A stretch of 64,000 bases of DNA from Poseidonibacter parvus (GCF_001956695.1 NZ_CP019070.1:62001-126000), one strand, 5' to 3'; numbered from the stretch's first letter, positions 19,421 through 29,726 are shown. The notes: generated from the letters alone by a model not told the origin. Numbers and translations: made by a program.

Positions 19421-20503
19421 ATGGCAAAAGAAGGAACACCCTCAATATATGACTTCTCACTTGATGAATTAAAAGAGACTTTAAAACCATCATTTAGAGC
19501 AAAGCAAATATATAACTGGTTATACAAGCAATACGCATCTTCGTATGATGAGATGAAAAATATACCAAAAGATTTGAAAGAAGAACTAGAAGAAAAATAC
19601 CCTATTGATGTAATGAGTATTTTAAAAAAAGAAGTAAGTACTGATGGAAGTATTAAATATCTTTTTAAATTAAGAGATAATTTAACAGTTGAAGCTGTTT
19701 TATTACTTATGAAAGAAAAAAAGAAAAACGAAGAAGGTGTAATTGTCCGAAGTGAAAAATACACTGTTTGTGTTTCTTCACAAGTTGGATGTAAAGTAGG
19801 TTGTACTTTTTGTTTAACTGCAAAAGGTGGCTTTGTTAGAAACCTTACAGTTGGCGAGTATATTGCACAAATTGTAAATATTAAAAGAGATAATGATATC
19901 CCAGCTAATAAATCAGTAAACATAGTATATATGGGAATGGGTGAACCACTTGATAACTTTAAAAACTTTACACGTGCTGTAAATGTATTTAGTGAAGAAG
20001 AGGGATTATCTATTAATAAAAGAAGACAAACTGTTTCTACTTCTGGTGTTGCTTCTAAGATTGAGAAACTAGGAGAGTTTGATTTAGGAATACAATTAGC
20101 TATTTCACTTCATGCTGTTGATGATGACTTAAGATCTGAGTTAATTCCTATGAATAAAGCTTATAATATTCAAACTATTATTGATGCAGTTAGAAAATTC
20201 CCTGTTGATACAAGAAAAAAAGTGATGTTTGAATATCTTGTAATCAAGGGTAAAAATGACAGTATTGAAGCTGCTGCTAAATTAATTAAACTATTAAATG
20301 GTATAAATGCAAAAGTAAATCTAATTTTCTTTAATCCTTATCCAGGAACTGATTATGAAAGACCAGAAGTTGCTGATATGATTAGATTTAAAGACTATTT
20401 AAATGATAGAGGACTTATTTGTACTATTAGAGAATCAAAAGGTATAGATATCTCTGCAGCATGTGGACAGTTAAAAGAAAAGGATGCAAATGGGCTTACT
20501 TGA
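19421..20503 (+). CDS. rlmN: Dual-specificity rRNA/tRNA adenine C2 methyltransferase RlmN
   Basis: 360-residue radical SAM enzyme methylating A2503 of 23S rRNA and A37 of some tRNAs. The cluster motif CKVGCTFCLTAKGG lies at about residues 119-132, and the methyl-carrying C-terminal cysteine is in ISAACGQL. Length is standard. A 32-codon ORF overlaps its 3' end. Confidence 0.95.
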   Translation: MAKEGTPSIYDFSLDELKETLKPSFRAKQIYNWLYKQYASSYDEMKNIPKDLKEELEEKYPIDVMSILKKEVSTDGSIKYLFKLRDNLTVEAVLLLMKEKKKNEEGVIVRSEKYTVCVSSQVGCKVGCTFCLTAKGGFVRNLTVGEYIAQIVNIKRDNDIPANKSVNIVYMGMGEPLDNFKNFTRAVNVFSEEEGLSINKRRQTVSTSGVASKIEKLGEFDLGIQLAISLHAVDDDLRSELIPMNKAYNIQTIIDAVRKFPVDTRKKVMFEYLVIKGKNDSIEAAAKLIKLLNGINAKVNLIFFNPYPGTDYERPEVADMIRFKDYLNDRGLICTIRESKGIDISAACGQLKEKDANGLT

Positions 20504-20588
20504 AATAGGACTACTAATATTTATAGCAATTGTAGCAATAGTATCAGGCGTAGGATTTTACATATATAATAAAAAAGAGGAGAAGTAA
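20490..20588 (+). CDS. Predicted 32-residue single-span membrane protein
   Basis: ATG at 20490 lies 6 nt behind AAAAGG inside the rlmN 3' end, and the TAA at 20586-20588 is 3 nt before gltX. The product has a 20-residue hydrophobic segment (from LLEIGLLIF to GVGFYIY) and a short Lys/Glu tail. Position, ribosome site and membrane character favour a real small protein; its GAGGAGAAG end also supplies the gltX ribosome site, so translation may be coupled. Function unknown. Confidence 0.5.
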   Translation: MGLLEIGLLIFIAIVAIVSGVGFYIYNKKEEK

Positions 20589-20591
20589 GAA

Positions 20592-22001
20592 ATGGCAATT
20601 ACAAGATTTGCACCAAGTCCAACAGGATATTTACATATTGGAGGACTTAGAACTGCACTTTATTCTTATCTTTGGGCTAAAAAAACTAATGGTGAATTTA
20701 AATTAAGAATTGAAGATACAGATAATGCTAGAAATAATGAAGATGCTGTAAGAGCAATTTTAGAAGCTTTTGAATGGGTTGGAATGCCAAGTGACTGTGA
20801 GATTGAATACCAATCTAAAAGAGTAGATATTTATAAAAAATATATCGCACAACTTTTAGAAGAAGGTAAAGCTTATAAGTGTTACATGAGCAGAGATGAA
20901 CTTGATGCTTTAAGAGCAAAACAAGAAGCTGCAAAAGAAAATCCAAGATATGATGAAACTTGGAGACCAGAAGAGGGTAAAGTATTACCTCAAATTCCTG
21001 CTGATATTGAACCAGTTATTAGAATTAAAGCTCCAAAAGAGGGTGCTATAACTTTTGAAGATGGTGTAAAAGGTTCTATGAAATTTGAAGCTAATCAAGT
21101 TGATGATTTTGTAATTGCTAGGGCAAATGGAATGCCTATTTATAACTTTGTTGTGGCTATTGATGACCATTTAATGGGAATGACTGATGTATTAAGAGGT
21201 GATGATCACTTAACTAATACTCCAAAGCAAATTGTAATTTATAATGCTCTAGGTTTTGAAGTACCAAAATTCTTCCATATGCCAATGATTAATAACCCTC
21301 AAGGTAAAAAACTATCTAAAAGAGATGGAGCTATGGATGTTATGCAATATAAAGCTGATGGTTATCTTCCAGAAGCTTTATTAAACTTTCTTGTTAGACT
21401 TGGTTGGTCAAATGGAGATCAAGAAGTATTCTCAATGGATGAAATGCTAGAACTGTTTGATCCAAATAATATTAATAAGTCAGCATCTTCATATAATGCA
21501 GAAAAACTTTTATGGTTAAACTCTGAATATATAAAAGCTGTTTCAAATGATAGATTAGTAGAGGAGTTAAAAGCTTTTGATTTAGATTTAACACACTACA
21601 ATAAGAAAACAGAGATACTAGATTTAGCAAAACAAAGAGCACAAACTTTAATTGAATTAAAAAATGCTGTTAATACAATTTTAGAAGTACCAACTTCATA
21701 TGAAGCAAAAGGAAGTAAAAAGTTTGTTAAAGAAGGAACAGTAGAGTTTTTAAATAAATATCTAGTATTATTAGGTGAAAATAAAGACAATTTATATTCA
21801 GTTGATAAAGTTGAAGCAATTACAAAACCATTTATTGAAGAGAATGGTTTAAAATTTCCTCAATTATTTCAACCAATTAGAATTGCATTAACAGGTGGAA
21901 CACAAGCACCTTCTGTTTACGATATTATTTCTATTTTAGGTTACGATGAAACTCGGTCTAGACTTGATAGAGCAATAGAAAAGAACTTCGACAAAGAATA
22001 A
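20592..22001 (+). CDS. gltX: Glutamyl-tRNA synthetase
   Basis: 469 residues, class I aminoacyl-tRNA synthetase. The HIGH motif is in FAPSPTGYLHIGGLRTALY at the N-terminus and the KMSKS motif is KLSKRDGA (about 237-244); MTDVLRGDDHLTNTPKQ is also typical. Campylobacterota often carry two GltX paralogs, one charging tRNA-Gln; which one this is cannot be decided here. Confidence 0.94.
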   Translation: MAITRFAPSPTGYLHIGGLRTALYSYLWAKKTNGEFKLRIEDTDNARNNEDAVRAILEAFEWVGMPSDCEIEYQSKRVDIYKKYIAQLLEEGKAYKCYMSRDELDALRAKQEAAKENPRYDETWRPEEGKVLPQIPADIEPVIRIKAPKEGAITFEDGVKGSMKFEANQVDDFVIARANGMPIYNFVVAIDDHLMGMTDVLRGDDHLTNTPKQIVIYNALGFEVPKFFHMPMINNPQGKKLSKRDGAMDVMQYKADGYLPEALLNFLVRLGWSNGDQEVFSMDEMLELFDPNNINKSASSYNAEKLLWLNSEYIKAVSNDRLVEELKAFDLDLTHYNKKTEILDLAKQRAQTLIELKNAVNTILEVPTSYEAKGSKKFVKEGTVEFLNKYLVLLGENKDNLYSVDKVEAITKPFIEENGLKFPQLFQPIRIALTGGTQAPSVYDIISILGYDETRSRLDRAIEKNFDKE

Positions 22002-22014
22002 AATCAACTTACAT

Positions 22015-22038
22015 TTTAGGTGCCAGATGGTACCTAAA
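22015..22038. terminator. Hairpin between convergent gltX and response regulator
   Basis: TTTAGGTGCC / GGTACCTAAA pair over 10 bp (one G-U) around a 4-nt loop, located between the two convergent 3' ends. No T-run follows, so it is a probable but weak bidirectional terminator. Confidence 0.5.
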
Positions 22039-22046
22039 GTGATTAC

Positions 22047-22706
22047 CTATAATTTCAGTTTATAACCTATCCCTTTTATAGTAATTATCATATCTTTTCC
22101 TAAAACTTTTCGTAAGTTTTTTATATAAGTTCTAATAGTTGTAGCAGTTGGTACTTCATCATAAACCCAGTTATTCAATGAAATTTCATCTATTGAGACA
22201 GCTTTATTTTTATTTTTTAATAAATATTCAAAAACTTTTGCTTCTGTTTTTGAAAGATGAGTTTGCTTATTTTCAAAGATTATATCTTTTGTATTATAAT
22301 TATATGAGAAGTTTTGGCTTAAAACTTTTATCTCTTGATTGTCTATTTGTCTTAATCTTTTTATATTATTAATACGCAAATTTAATTCGCTTAAAGTAAA
22401 AGGTTTTTTAATATAATCATCAGCACCAGAATCGAACCCTTCTTGCATATCTTTCGAAGTATGCAAAGAAGTAATATAAATGCTTGGAATATCAATTTGA
22501 CGCTCTTTTAAGCTTTTCAATAAATCAAAACCATTTAATGAAGGTACATTTACATCAAGAAGTAATAAATCAAATGATCTTTCATAAATAGCTTCAATTG
22601 CTTCTTGACCATCAAAAGTTGTATGAACTTCATGTCCTAATTCATCTAAAAATTCTTCTATGATTTCATTTAATAAGGAATCATCTTCTAGTAGTAATAT
22701 TTTCAT
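22047..22706 (-). CDS. OmpR-family response regulator
   Basis: 219 residues: receiver domain with phospho-acceptor Asp51 (LLLLDVNVPS), acidic pair EDD at 7-9 and Lys in IKKPF (about 100), then a winged-helix DNA-binding domain. It is divergent from the histidine kinase gene, which in turn precedes a copper/silver-type efflux operon, so it is likely the CusR/CopR-type activator of that operon. That role is inferred from position. Confidence 0.88.
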   Translation of the reverse strand: MKILLLEDDSLLNEIIEEFLDELGHEVHTTFDGQEAIEAIYERSFDLLLLDVNVPSLNGFDLLKSLKERQIDIPSIYITSLHTSKDMQEGFDSGADDYIKKPFTLSELNLRINNIKRLRQIDNQEIKVLSQNFSYNYNTKDIIFENKQTHLSKTEAKVFEYLLKNKNKAVSIDEISLNNWVYDEVPTATTIRTYIKNLRKVLGKDMIITIKGIGYKLKL

Positions 22707-22729
22707 TCTAGAAGTATAGTTAATTTTAC

Positions 22730-23947
22730 ATGGAAAGTATATGGAAAAAAGCTTTTATGTTATACTCTTGCAAAAAATATGAAAAACAGGAGTTTTATAT
22801 TAAATTAACACAAAGTGAAAAAAGAACATTTATAAGATTTCTTGGTCTATATTTAGGTAGTTCATTTTTTTTGATACTTTTTATTGCAATACTTTATTTT
22901 CAAAATGAAAAAAATGTATATTTTGATTTAACAAAAACAAAAATGCAAAATATTGTATCTAATATCGGATCACAAGTTATTCTTGCACATATGCAAGGTA
23001 AAACACTTGATAAATCTCAATTTTTAAAAAGTGACCTCTATCAAATATCATTTTATGACAAATATAAAAATAAGTTATATGGAAACTTAGAAGAAAAAGT
23101 TGATTTTTCAAAAAAGATTATTCAAAAAGAAAAATATTTTATTTTAGTGCATGATGATGATTATGGACATCTAGGAATATTTCATATTGCTATAAAAGAA
23201 AACTTATATTATCAAAAGATTATTGACTTAAGAAATGAAATCATAATTCTTTTTCTAATTATATATTCTATTTTGGGATTAATTGGATTCTATCTTGCTC
23301 GTTTATTTTTAAAACCAATAAAAGATGAAAGAGAAAAGTTAAACAACTTTATAAAAGACACTACCCATGAATTAAACACACCAATAAGCGCAATTTTAAT
23401 GTCTTTGGAAAATGAAAAATTAAGTAAAAAACAAATTGAAAGAGTGCGCTTAGGTGCAATTAAAGTGAGTGATGTATATAAAGATTTAACATATATTTTT
23501 TTAGAAGAAAGAGAAACAAAGACTAACCTAGAAGAAATTTCTTTAAAAATTTTAATCGAAAAAGAATTGAAATACTTTGAAGTCTTAGCTGAAAAAAAGA
23601 AAATAATAATAGATGTTAACTTAGAAGACTTAAAATATAAAATTGATGAATCAGACTTTATTAGAGTTTTTAATAATCTCTTATCAAATGCTATAAAATA
23701 TAATAAACAAAATGGTTCTATTAGTGTTTTATTAAAAGAAAGAAAACTTGTTATTAAAGATTCAGGTATTGGAATTGATAATGATAAAATTAAAGATATT
23801 TTTAATAGATATTATAGAGCTACAAAGGACAATGGTGGCTTTGGGTTAGGACTTAATATCGTAAAAAATATATGTGATGAATACAATATAAAAGTTGATG
23901 TTCATTCAAAAGTAAAAGAAGAAACTACTTTTACTCTTACTTTTTAA
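22730..23947 (+). CDS. Sensor histidine kinase, likely metal-responsive
   Basis: Up to 405 residues: two membrane segments flanking a short periplasmic part of about 130 residues, HisKA box DTTHELNTPIS (His about residue 212), N-box NNLLSNAIKYN and G-box GFGLGLNIVKNIC. The start is uncertain. ATG 22730 has no ribosome site and would leave only 23 bp between divergent genes. In-frame ATT 22799 follows AGGAG (22788-22792) with ideal spacing, and would begin the protein at KLTQSEKRTF, as relatives do. A TATACT -10-like element (22761-22766) lies between the two candidates. It faces the response regulator and precedes the efflux operon. Confidence 0.85.
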   Translation: MESIWKKAFMLYSCKKYEKQEFYIKLTQSEKRTFIRFLGLYLGSSFFLILFIAILYFQNEKNVYFDLTKTKMQNIVSNIGSQVILAHMQGKTLDKSQFLKSDLYQISFYDKYKNKLYGNLEEKVDFSKKIIQKEKYFILVHDDDYGHLGIFHIAIKENLYYQKIIDLRNEIIILFLIIYSILGLIGFYLARLFLKPIKDEREKLNNFIKDTTHELNTPISAILMSLENEKLSKKQIERVRLGAIKVSDVYKDLTYIFLEERETKTNLEEISLKILIEKELKYFEVLAEKKKIIIDVNLEDLKYKIDESDFIRVFNNLLSNAIKYNKQNGSISVLLKERKLVIKDSGIGIDNDKIKDIFNRYYRATKDNGGFGLGLNIVKNICDEYNIKVDVHSKVKEETTFTLTF

Positions 23948-24019
23948 GTTACTTCTATTTCCTCCACACTTTCTCCTCATTAAATATATATACTTCTTTA
24001 AATTAAAAAAGGAGTTTAT

Positions 24020-24400
24020 ATGAACTTATTCAAATTATTAACAATACTTGCTTTAACATTTGGTTTTTTAAATGCAGAACGAATCTTTCAAGAAGGTGAA
24101 AAAAATGGCTATAAAATTGTACTTAAATCAGAAAAGTCCTTAGTTGTTGGAGATAATATTTTCTTTGTCACTTTATTAAAAGATGGAAAAAACTTTACAA
24201 ATGCAAAAGTTAAAGCAAAGTTTTTTATGCCAGAAATGCCTGGTATGCCATATATGGAATTTAAAGATAAAGCAAAATTAATTGAAAATAAATATCAAAT
24301 GAAAATAAACTTTTCAATGGGTGGAACTTGGCAATATCATTTACTATTTAAAACAGAAGATGGAAAAGTACATAAAATAAGATCAAGTGTAAACTTATAG
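24020..24400 (+). CDS. YtkA/FixH-like exported protein of the efflux operon
   Basis: 126 residues with a signal peptide (MNLFKLLTILALTFGFLNA) and a beta-rich YtkA/FixH-like domain. The methionine-rich MPEMPGMPYM segment would suit copper or silver binding in the periplasm. AAAGGAG precedes the ATG, and it is followed after 8 nt by the TolC-like gene. Its place ahead of the efflux genes suggests a periplasmic metal-handling role, but this is inference. Confidence 0.65.
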   Translation: MNLFKLLTILALTFGFLNAERIFQEGEKNGYKIVLKSEKSLVVGDNIFFVTLLKDGKNFTNAKVKAKFFMPEMPGMPYMEFKDKAKLIENKYQMKINFSMGGTWQYHLLFKTEDGKVHKIRSSVNL

Positions 24401-24408
24401 GTTTTATT

Positions 24409-25617
24409 ATGTTAAAAAAGACTCTTCTATTCTCATCACTACTGTTTTTTAATATTTTAAATGCTCAGAATATAAATAGTTTAATAGATTATAGTTTTAA
24501 ACAAAACTATAATCTAAAAGCTTTAGAACAAAGTATTAAAAGTGCAAAAGAACAAATAGAACTTTCTTCTAAATGGAATAATCCAAATTTATCTTTTGGT
24601 GTAAATGATATACAGTTTGATGATGTTTCAAGAAGAGATTTAGAACCAATGCAATCTGCATTTATAGGTATTTCGCAAGTGGTACCTATAAATGATAAAC
24701 TTAAAACAAAAGAGAAAATAGCTAAAAATGATTATGAAATATCAAAATATTTATTAGAGGATAAAAAACTAGAATATAAATCTAAAATATATGAATATGT
24801 TTATTATATAAAGTTAGTAGAAAAGAGATTAGCTTTATATGAAGAGTTTAAAATAAATACTAAAAATCTTGAAAAACTATTAACGCAACTTTATACATAT
24901 AATAAAGCATCTCAAGTACAAATATTGAATACACAAATATTATATGAAAATTTAAAGCTAAAATCACAAAAATTAAAAACAATATTAAATACAATAAATT
25001 TAAAACTTGAGCAAATAACATATAAAAAAATAGAAGATATAGATATTAATCTAAGTGTAAAAGAAGTGAAGTTATCTATGGCTATTGATACTCATCCGAT
25101 GATTTTATTATTAGAGCAAGCATCAAAGAAACAAGATAATATTTCTGTTTTAGAAAAAGAAAAGAAGAATTCAGATGTAAAAGTTTCACTTAGTTATTTT
25201 CAAAGAGATAGTAAATATGAAGATTATGTAAATGTTTCTTTATCTATTCCTTTATCTATTTATGGAAGTGAAGATTTAAAAGCTAAAAAAGCAAAAATTA
25301 AAACTCTTGAATTAAATCATAAACTCCAAGATACAAAAATGACTTTTATAAATAAAATCAAAACTTATCAAAGTAATATTAATGATTCTATAAAAACAAT
25401 AAATATTATTGAAAATAATATCCTTCCAAAATTTAGTCATTTACAAAAAGTTTTAGAAGCATACAATTCAAACGGTTTTTCAAATAATATTGATTCAAGT
25501 TCTCTTATAAAAAATCTAAATGAAATTATAAAATATAAACTACAAGCTATTGATGAAAAAGAAAAATATTTCACTGCAATAGCAAAATCAATGTATTTAA
25601 GAGAGGAAGTCCAATGA
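24409..25617 (+). CDS. TolC-family outer membrane efflux protein
   Basis: 402 residues with a signal peptide and long coiled-coil helices of the OEP/TolC type (two repeats; SLSIPLSIYG before the second helical hairpin). It forms the outer-membrane channel of the tripartite pump encoded by the next two genes; the adaptor gene overlaps its stop by 4 nt. Confidence 0.87.
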   Translation: MLKKTLLFSSLLFFNILNAQNINSLIDYSFKQNYNLKALEQSIKSAKEQIELSSKWNNPNLSFGVNDIQFDDVSRRDLEPMQSAFIGISQVVPINDKLKTKEKIAKNDYEISKYLLEDKKLEYKSKIYEYVYYIKLVEKRLALYEEFKINTKNLEKLLTQLYTYNKASQVQILNTQILYENLKLKSQKLKTILNTINLKLEQITYKKIEDIDINLSVKEVKLSMAIDTHPMILLLEQASKKQDNISVLEKEKKNSDVKVSLSYFQRDSKYEDYVNVSLSIPLSIYGSEDLKAKKAKIKTLELNHKLQDTKMTFINKIKTYQSNINDSIKTINIIENNILPKFSHLQKVLEAYNSNGFSNNIDSSSLIKNLNEIIKYKLQAIDEKEKYFTAIAKSMYLREEVQ

Positions 25618-26618
25618 AATATATCTTAAGTGCCCTAATAATAGGCTTTACAATACTGAATGCTCAAATTCTTGAAGTTTCACAAGTATTCAATAAAAAG
25701 CTCGTCAAAGTACAAAAAGAGCATATAGGTACTTTAAAAAGCTTTTATGGAACAAGTGCTTTAAATGAAACAAAAATTTATGATATTGTTACAAGATTTG
25801 ATGGATATATTACAAATTTATATGCAAACGAACAATATAAAAGTATAAAAAAAGGAAAAGCACTTTTTACAATATATTCTGATGAAATAAATTCAATACA
25901 GCAAGAATTACAAATTGCTAAGAAATTTAATAAATCATTAATAAATAGTAATATTGAAAAACTAAAAGCTTTAGATATAAATTCTTCAACTATTAAAAGA
26001 ATAAAATCTTCAAAAAAGACAATTAAAAATATTTCATTTTATTCTCCTTCAAATGCAATTATTTTACAAAAAAACATTAACAAAGGAAGTTTTGCTAAAA
26101 AAGGAAAACTTTTACTCCAGCTTGCCTCTTTAGATGAGCTTTGGTTTATAGCTTCTGTTTATCAAAAAGATTTAAGCTTTATAAAAAAAGATATGAAAGC
26201 AAGAATATATCTTGATGGAATAAAAAAACCTATAGTTTCAAAAGTTGATATGATTTATCCTACACTTGATTTAAAAACTAAAACAGTAGATGTAAGATTT
26301 GTATTAGAAAATAAAGATTTAAAACTAATTCCTAATATGTTTGGAAAAGTTGATATTAAAACTATTGAAAAAGAAATGCTGACTTTACCTAAAACAGCAG
26401 TACTTTCAAAAGGTGATAAGTTTTTTGTTTTTCAAAACCTTTCAAAAACAGAATTTGAACCAATAGAAGTAAAAGCAAAAAGGATTTCTTCTAATAAGTA
26501 TGAAATTATAGAAGGTTTAGAAGAAGGACAAAGTGTAATAAATAATGCATTGTTTTTACTTGATTCTGATGCTACTACAAATGGACTTTATAGTTCAGAT
26601 GATGACGATGACTGGTAA
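25614..26618 (+). CDS. RND efflux periplasmic adaptor (CusB-like)
   Basis: 334 residues, short for CusB. It starts with a signal peptide, then a barrel-sandwich segment (YDIVTRFDGYITNLYANEQYKSIKKGKALFTIYS), a short helical hairpin, and beta-barrel and membrane-proximal domains. The N-terminal Met-rich arm of E. coli CusB is not obvious. It links the RND pump with the TolC channel. The acidic C-terminal end (SSDDDDDW) is unusual and might bind cations. Confidence 0.87.
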   Translation: MKYILSALIIGFTILNAQILEVSQVFNKKLVKVQKEHIGTLKSFYGTSALNETKIYDIVTRFDGYITNLYANEQYKSIKKGKALFTIYSDEINSIQQELQIAKKFNKSLINSNIEKLKALDINSSTIKRIKSSKKTIKNISFYSPSNAIILQKNINKGSFAKKGKLLLQLASLDELWFIASVYQKDLSFIKKDMKARIYLDGIKKPIVSKVDMIYPTLDLKTKTVDVRFVLENKDLKLIPNMFGKVDIKTIEKEMLTLPKTAVLSKGDKFFVFQNLSKTEFEPIEVKAKRISSNKYEIIEGLEEGQSVINNALFLLDSDATTNGLYSSDDDDDW

Positions 26619-26636
26619 TAGGTAGTAGGAAAAACA

Positions 26637-29600
26637 ATGGTTGAAAATATAATCTCATATAGTATAAAAAATAAATTCTTAGTTCTTTTTTCTGTAATAA
26701 TCTTAACAATTGCTTCTTTTTGGGCTGTAAAAAATACATCTTTAGACGCCTTACCTGATTTATCACCTCCCCAAGTAATTGTGCAGGTTAAATGGGCAGG
26801 ACAAAGTCCTAAGACAATTGAAGAGCAAGTTTCATATCCTTTAATATCAAATTTAATGAGCCTACCAAATATTGATACAGTAAGAGCCATGAGTTCTTTT
26901 CAAAATGCTTTGATATATATTATATTTAAAGATGGTACAGACCTTTATGATTCACGAAATAGAATACTTGAACAACTTTCTCAACTTCAAGGAACATTTC
27001 CTCAAGGTGTTGATGTTGCAATTGGTCCAGATGCGACAGGAGTTGGTTGGGCTTATGAATATGCTCTTAAATCTGAAAGTAAATCTTTAGATGAATTAAG
27101 AACTTTACAAGATTATTACTATAAATATGCCTTGCTTGGTGTTGATGGAGTTAGTGAAATTGCTTCAATTGGTGGGTTTATAAAAAACTATGAGATTACT
27201 TTAAATCAAGATAGATTAGTTCAATATAACATTAGTATTGATGAGGTTAAAAGTGCCTTAGTAAAAAACAATGACGAAAAAGGCGGTCGAATTATTTTAG
27301 AAAATGGCTTTGAGCATATGATTCAAGCAAAAGGCTATTTAAAATCACGTGTAGATATTGAAAATATTACAGTAAAAACAAACAACTCAATACCTTTAAA
27401 AATAAGTGATATTGCAAGTGTAAATATTACTTCAACAAATCGTCGTGGAATGGTAGATTTAAATGGTGAAGGTGAAATAGTAGGTGGAATTGTAGTTGTA
27501 AGATATGGTGAGAATCCATATTCAGTAATAAAAGCAGTAAAAGAAAAAATCAAGACTTTAAATGTAGAAGGTGTGCAAGTAGTTGAAACTTATGATAGAA
27601 CATCGTTAATTGATAAGGCTATTGATACATTAAAAAATACACTTATTGAAGAATCAATTATTGTGATGATTATTACTGGTTTATTTTTATTTCATTTTAG
27701 GTCTGCACTTATTATTATAATAACACTACCTCTTACAGTTTTAATCACTTTTTTACTAATGAAAGCATTTGGAATGGGTTCAAATATTATGAGTTTAGGA
27801 GGAATTGCTATTGCTATTGGTGCAATGGTTGATGCAACAATTGTAATGGTTGAAAATGCTCATAAATATCTTCAAGGAAAAGAAAATATTTCAAATGAGG
27901 AAAGAATTAAAATTATAATTAAGTCTGCTAAGCAAGTTGGACGTCCAATATTTTTTGCATTAATATTAGTTGTAGTTTCTTTTTTACCAATTTTTGCACT
28001 AACAGGACAAGAAGGAAGACTTTTCACTCCCTTAGCTTTTACAAAATCTTTTGCAATGATTAGTGGAGCAATTTTATCAATTACAATTGTTCCAATATTA
28101 ATGATATTTTTAATACGAGGAAAACTTTTAAGTGAAGATAAAAACTGGTTAAATAAGTTTTTCGTCACTTTATATTCTCCTTTGCTAAAGATATCTCTTA
28201 GATTTAGATATTTAATAGTATTTATTTTTTTAGCAACAATAATTGCAGCATATCCTGTTTATAAGAAGCAAAATTGGGAATTTATGCCAATGATAAATGA
28301 ACAAACTTTTATGTATATGCCAGTAACTCCCTATGGTTTAGGAATTGATTTATCAAAAGAGCTTACACAAAAAACAGATAAAATCTTAAAATCTTTTCCT
28401 GAAGTTCAAACTGTATTTGGAAAAGCAGGTCGAGCTGATACTGCTACAGATCCTGCACCTTTAGCAATGATTGAAACTATTATTACTTTTAAACCACAAG
28501 AGCAGTGGAGGGAAGGAATGACATATAAAAAGTTAATGCAGGAAATGGATAAAAAACTTCAAATAGCAGGGCTTATAAATTCTTGGACATATCCAATTCG
28601 AGGACGTATTGATATGCTTTTAACTGGTATAAGAACACCTCTTGGAATAAAATTATATGGGAATAGTCATACACAATTAGAAATTACAGCAACTTTAATT
28701 GAGCAAAAACTAAAAAAGTTTGATAAAACTCTTTCGGTATCAACAGATAAGATTAATTCAGGGTATTATTTAAATATTGATGTAAAAGAAGAAATGCTTG
28801 CAAGATTTGGAATAAATAAAAATGATGTACTTTCAACAATATCACTTGGTGTTGCAGGCTCAAAAATATCAACTTTTATAGATGGCTTAGAGAGATATCC
28901 AATTAGCTTAAGATTTGAAACTACTCAAAGAGAAGATATAACAGTTTTAAATAATCTTCAAATTAAAACAAAACTAGGTTTTCAGCCTTTAGAAATGTTT
29001 GCAAATTTAAAGTATGAAGAAGGACCTTCTGTAATTAAGTCTGAAAAAGCTTTAAATGTAAACTTTATCTATATAACACCTAAAAATGATATATCTGCAA
29101 AACAGTATAAAGATGAAGCAAAGCAGTTATTAAAAGATATAAAACTTCCTAATGGGTTTTATTATGAGTGGGCAGGGCAAAGTGAGTATTTAGAATCTGC
29201 TATGCAAAGGCTAATGTATATTATTCCTTTAACTTTTGTGCTTATCTTTATTTTGATTTATTTTGCACTAAAAAATATTACATATACAATGATTATATTT
29301 TTCACCCTTCCTTTTGCACTCACAGGTGGAATATTTTACTTAGACTATTTAGACTTTAATATATCTATTGCAGTTATAGTTGGCTTTTTAGCCTTACTTG
29401 GTGTTGCTGCTGAAACTTCAATTGTAATGCTAGTTTATTTACATGAAGCAATGAATGAATTAAAACAAAAATGTATAAAAATTGAAGATAAGGATATCTT
29501 TGAATATATTTATAAAGGAGCGGTATTAAGACTTCGCCCAAAACTTATGACATTATTTGCAATTTTAGGTGGTTTAATTCCTATTATGTATATAAATACA

Positions 29601-29726
29601 GTAGGAAGTGAAGTAATGCAAAGAATAGCAGCACCAATGATAGGAGGAATGATATCATCTGCGTTTTTAACTTTGATAATAATTCCCTCGATATTCTATA
29701 TTTTAACTTTAAGACAAAAAAATTAA
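26637..29726 (+). CDS. cusA: Heavy-metal RND efflux pump (CusA/SilA type)
   Basis: 1029-residue inner-membrane pump with twelve helices and two large periplasmic loops. The GGIAIAIGAMVDATIVMVENAHK motif in helix 4 and TGQEGRLFTPLAFTK are close to CusA/SilA, so monovalent copper or silver is the likeliest substrate; divalent CzcA-type use is the alternative. With the upstream sensor pair, outer channel and adaptor it makes a complete Cus-like system, and a copper-linked RiPP operon follows about 200 bp downstream. Confidence 0.88.
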   Translation: MVENIISYSIKNKFLVLFSVIILTIASFWAVKNTSLDALPDLSPPQVIVQVKWAGQSPKTIEEQVSYPLISNLMSLPNIDTVRAMSSFQNALIYIIFKDGTDLYDSRNRILEQLSQLQGTFPQGVDVAIGPDATGVGWAYEYALKSESKSLDELRTLQDYYYKYALLGVDGVSEIASIGGFIKNYEITLNQDRLVQYNISIDEVKSALVKNNDEKGGRIILENGFEHMIQAKGYLKSRVDIENITVKTNNSIPLKISDIASVNITSTNRRGMVDLNGEGEIVGGIVVVRYGENPYSVIKAVKEKIKTLNVEGVQVVETYDRTSLIDKAIDTLKNTLIEESIIVMIITGLFLFHFRSALIIIITLPLTVLITFLLMKAFGMGSNIMSLGGIAIAIGAMVDATIVMVENAHKYLQGKENISNEERIKIIIKSAKQVGRPIFFALILVVVSFLPIFALTGQEGRLFTPLAFTKSFAMISGAILSITIVPILMIFLIRGKLLSEDKNWLNKFFVTLYSPLLKISLRFRYLIVFIFLATIIAAYPVYKKQNWEFMPMINEQTFMYMPVTPYGLGIDLSKELTQKTDKILKSFPEVQTVFGKAGRADTATDPAPLAMIETIITFKPQEQWREGMTYKKLMQEMDKKLQIAGLINSWTYPIRGRIDMLLTGIRTPLGIKLYGNSHTQLEITATLIEQKLKKFDKTLSVSTDKINSGYYLNIDVKEEMLARFGINKNDVLSTISLGVAGSKISTFIDGLERYPISLRFETTQREDITVLNNLQIKTKLGFQPLEMFANLKYEEGPSVIKSEKALNVNFIYITPKNDISAKQYKDEAKQLLKDIKLPNGFYYEWAGQSEYLESAMQRLMYIIPLTFVLIFILIYFALKNITYTMIIFFTLPFALTGGIFYLDYLDFNISIAVIVGFLALLGVAAETSIVMLVYLHEAMNELKQKCIKIEDKDIFEYIYKGAVLRLRPKLMTLFAILGGLIPIMYINTVGSEVMQRIAAPMIGGMISSAFLTLIIIPSIFYILTLRQKN

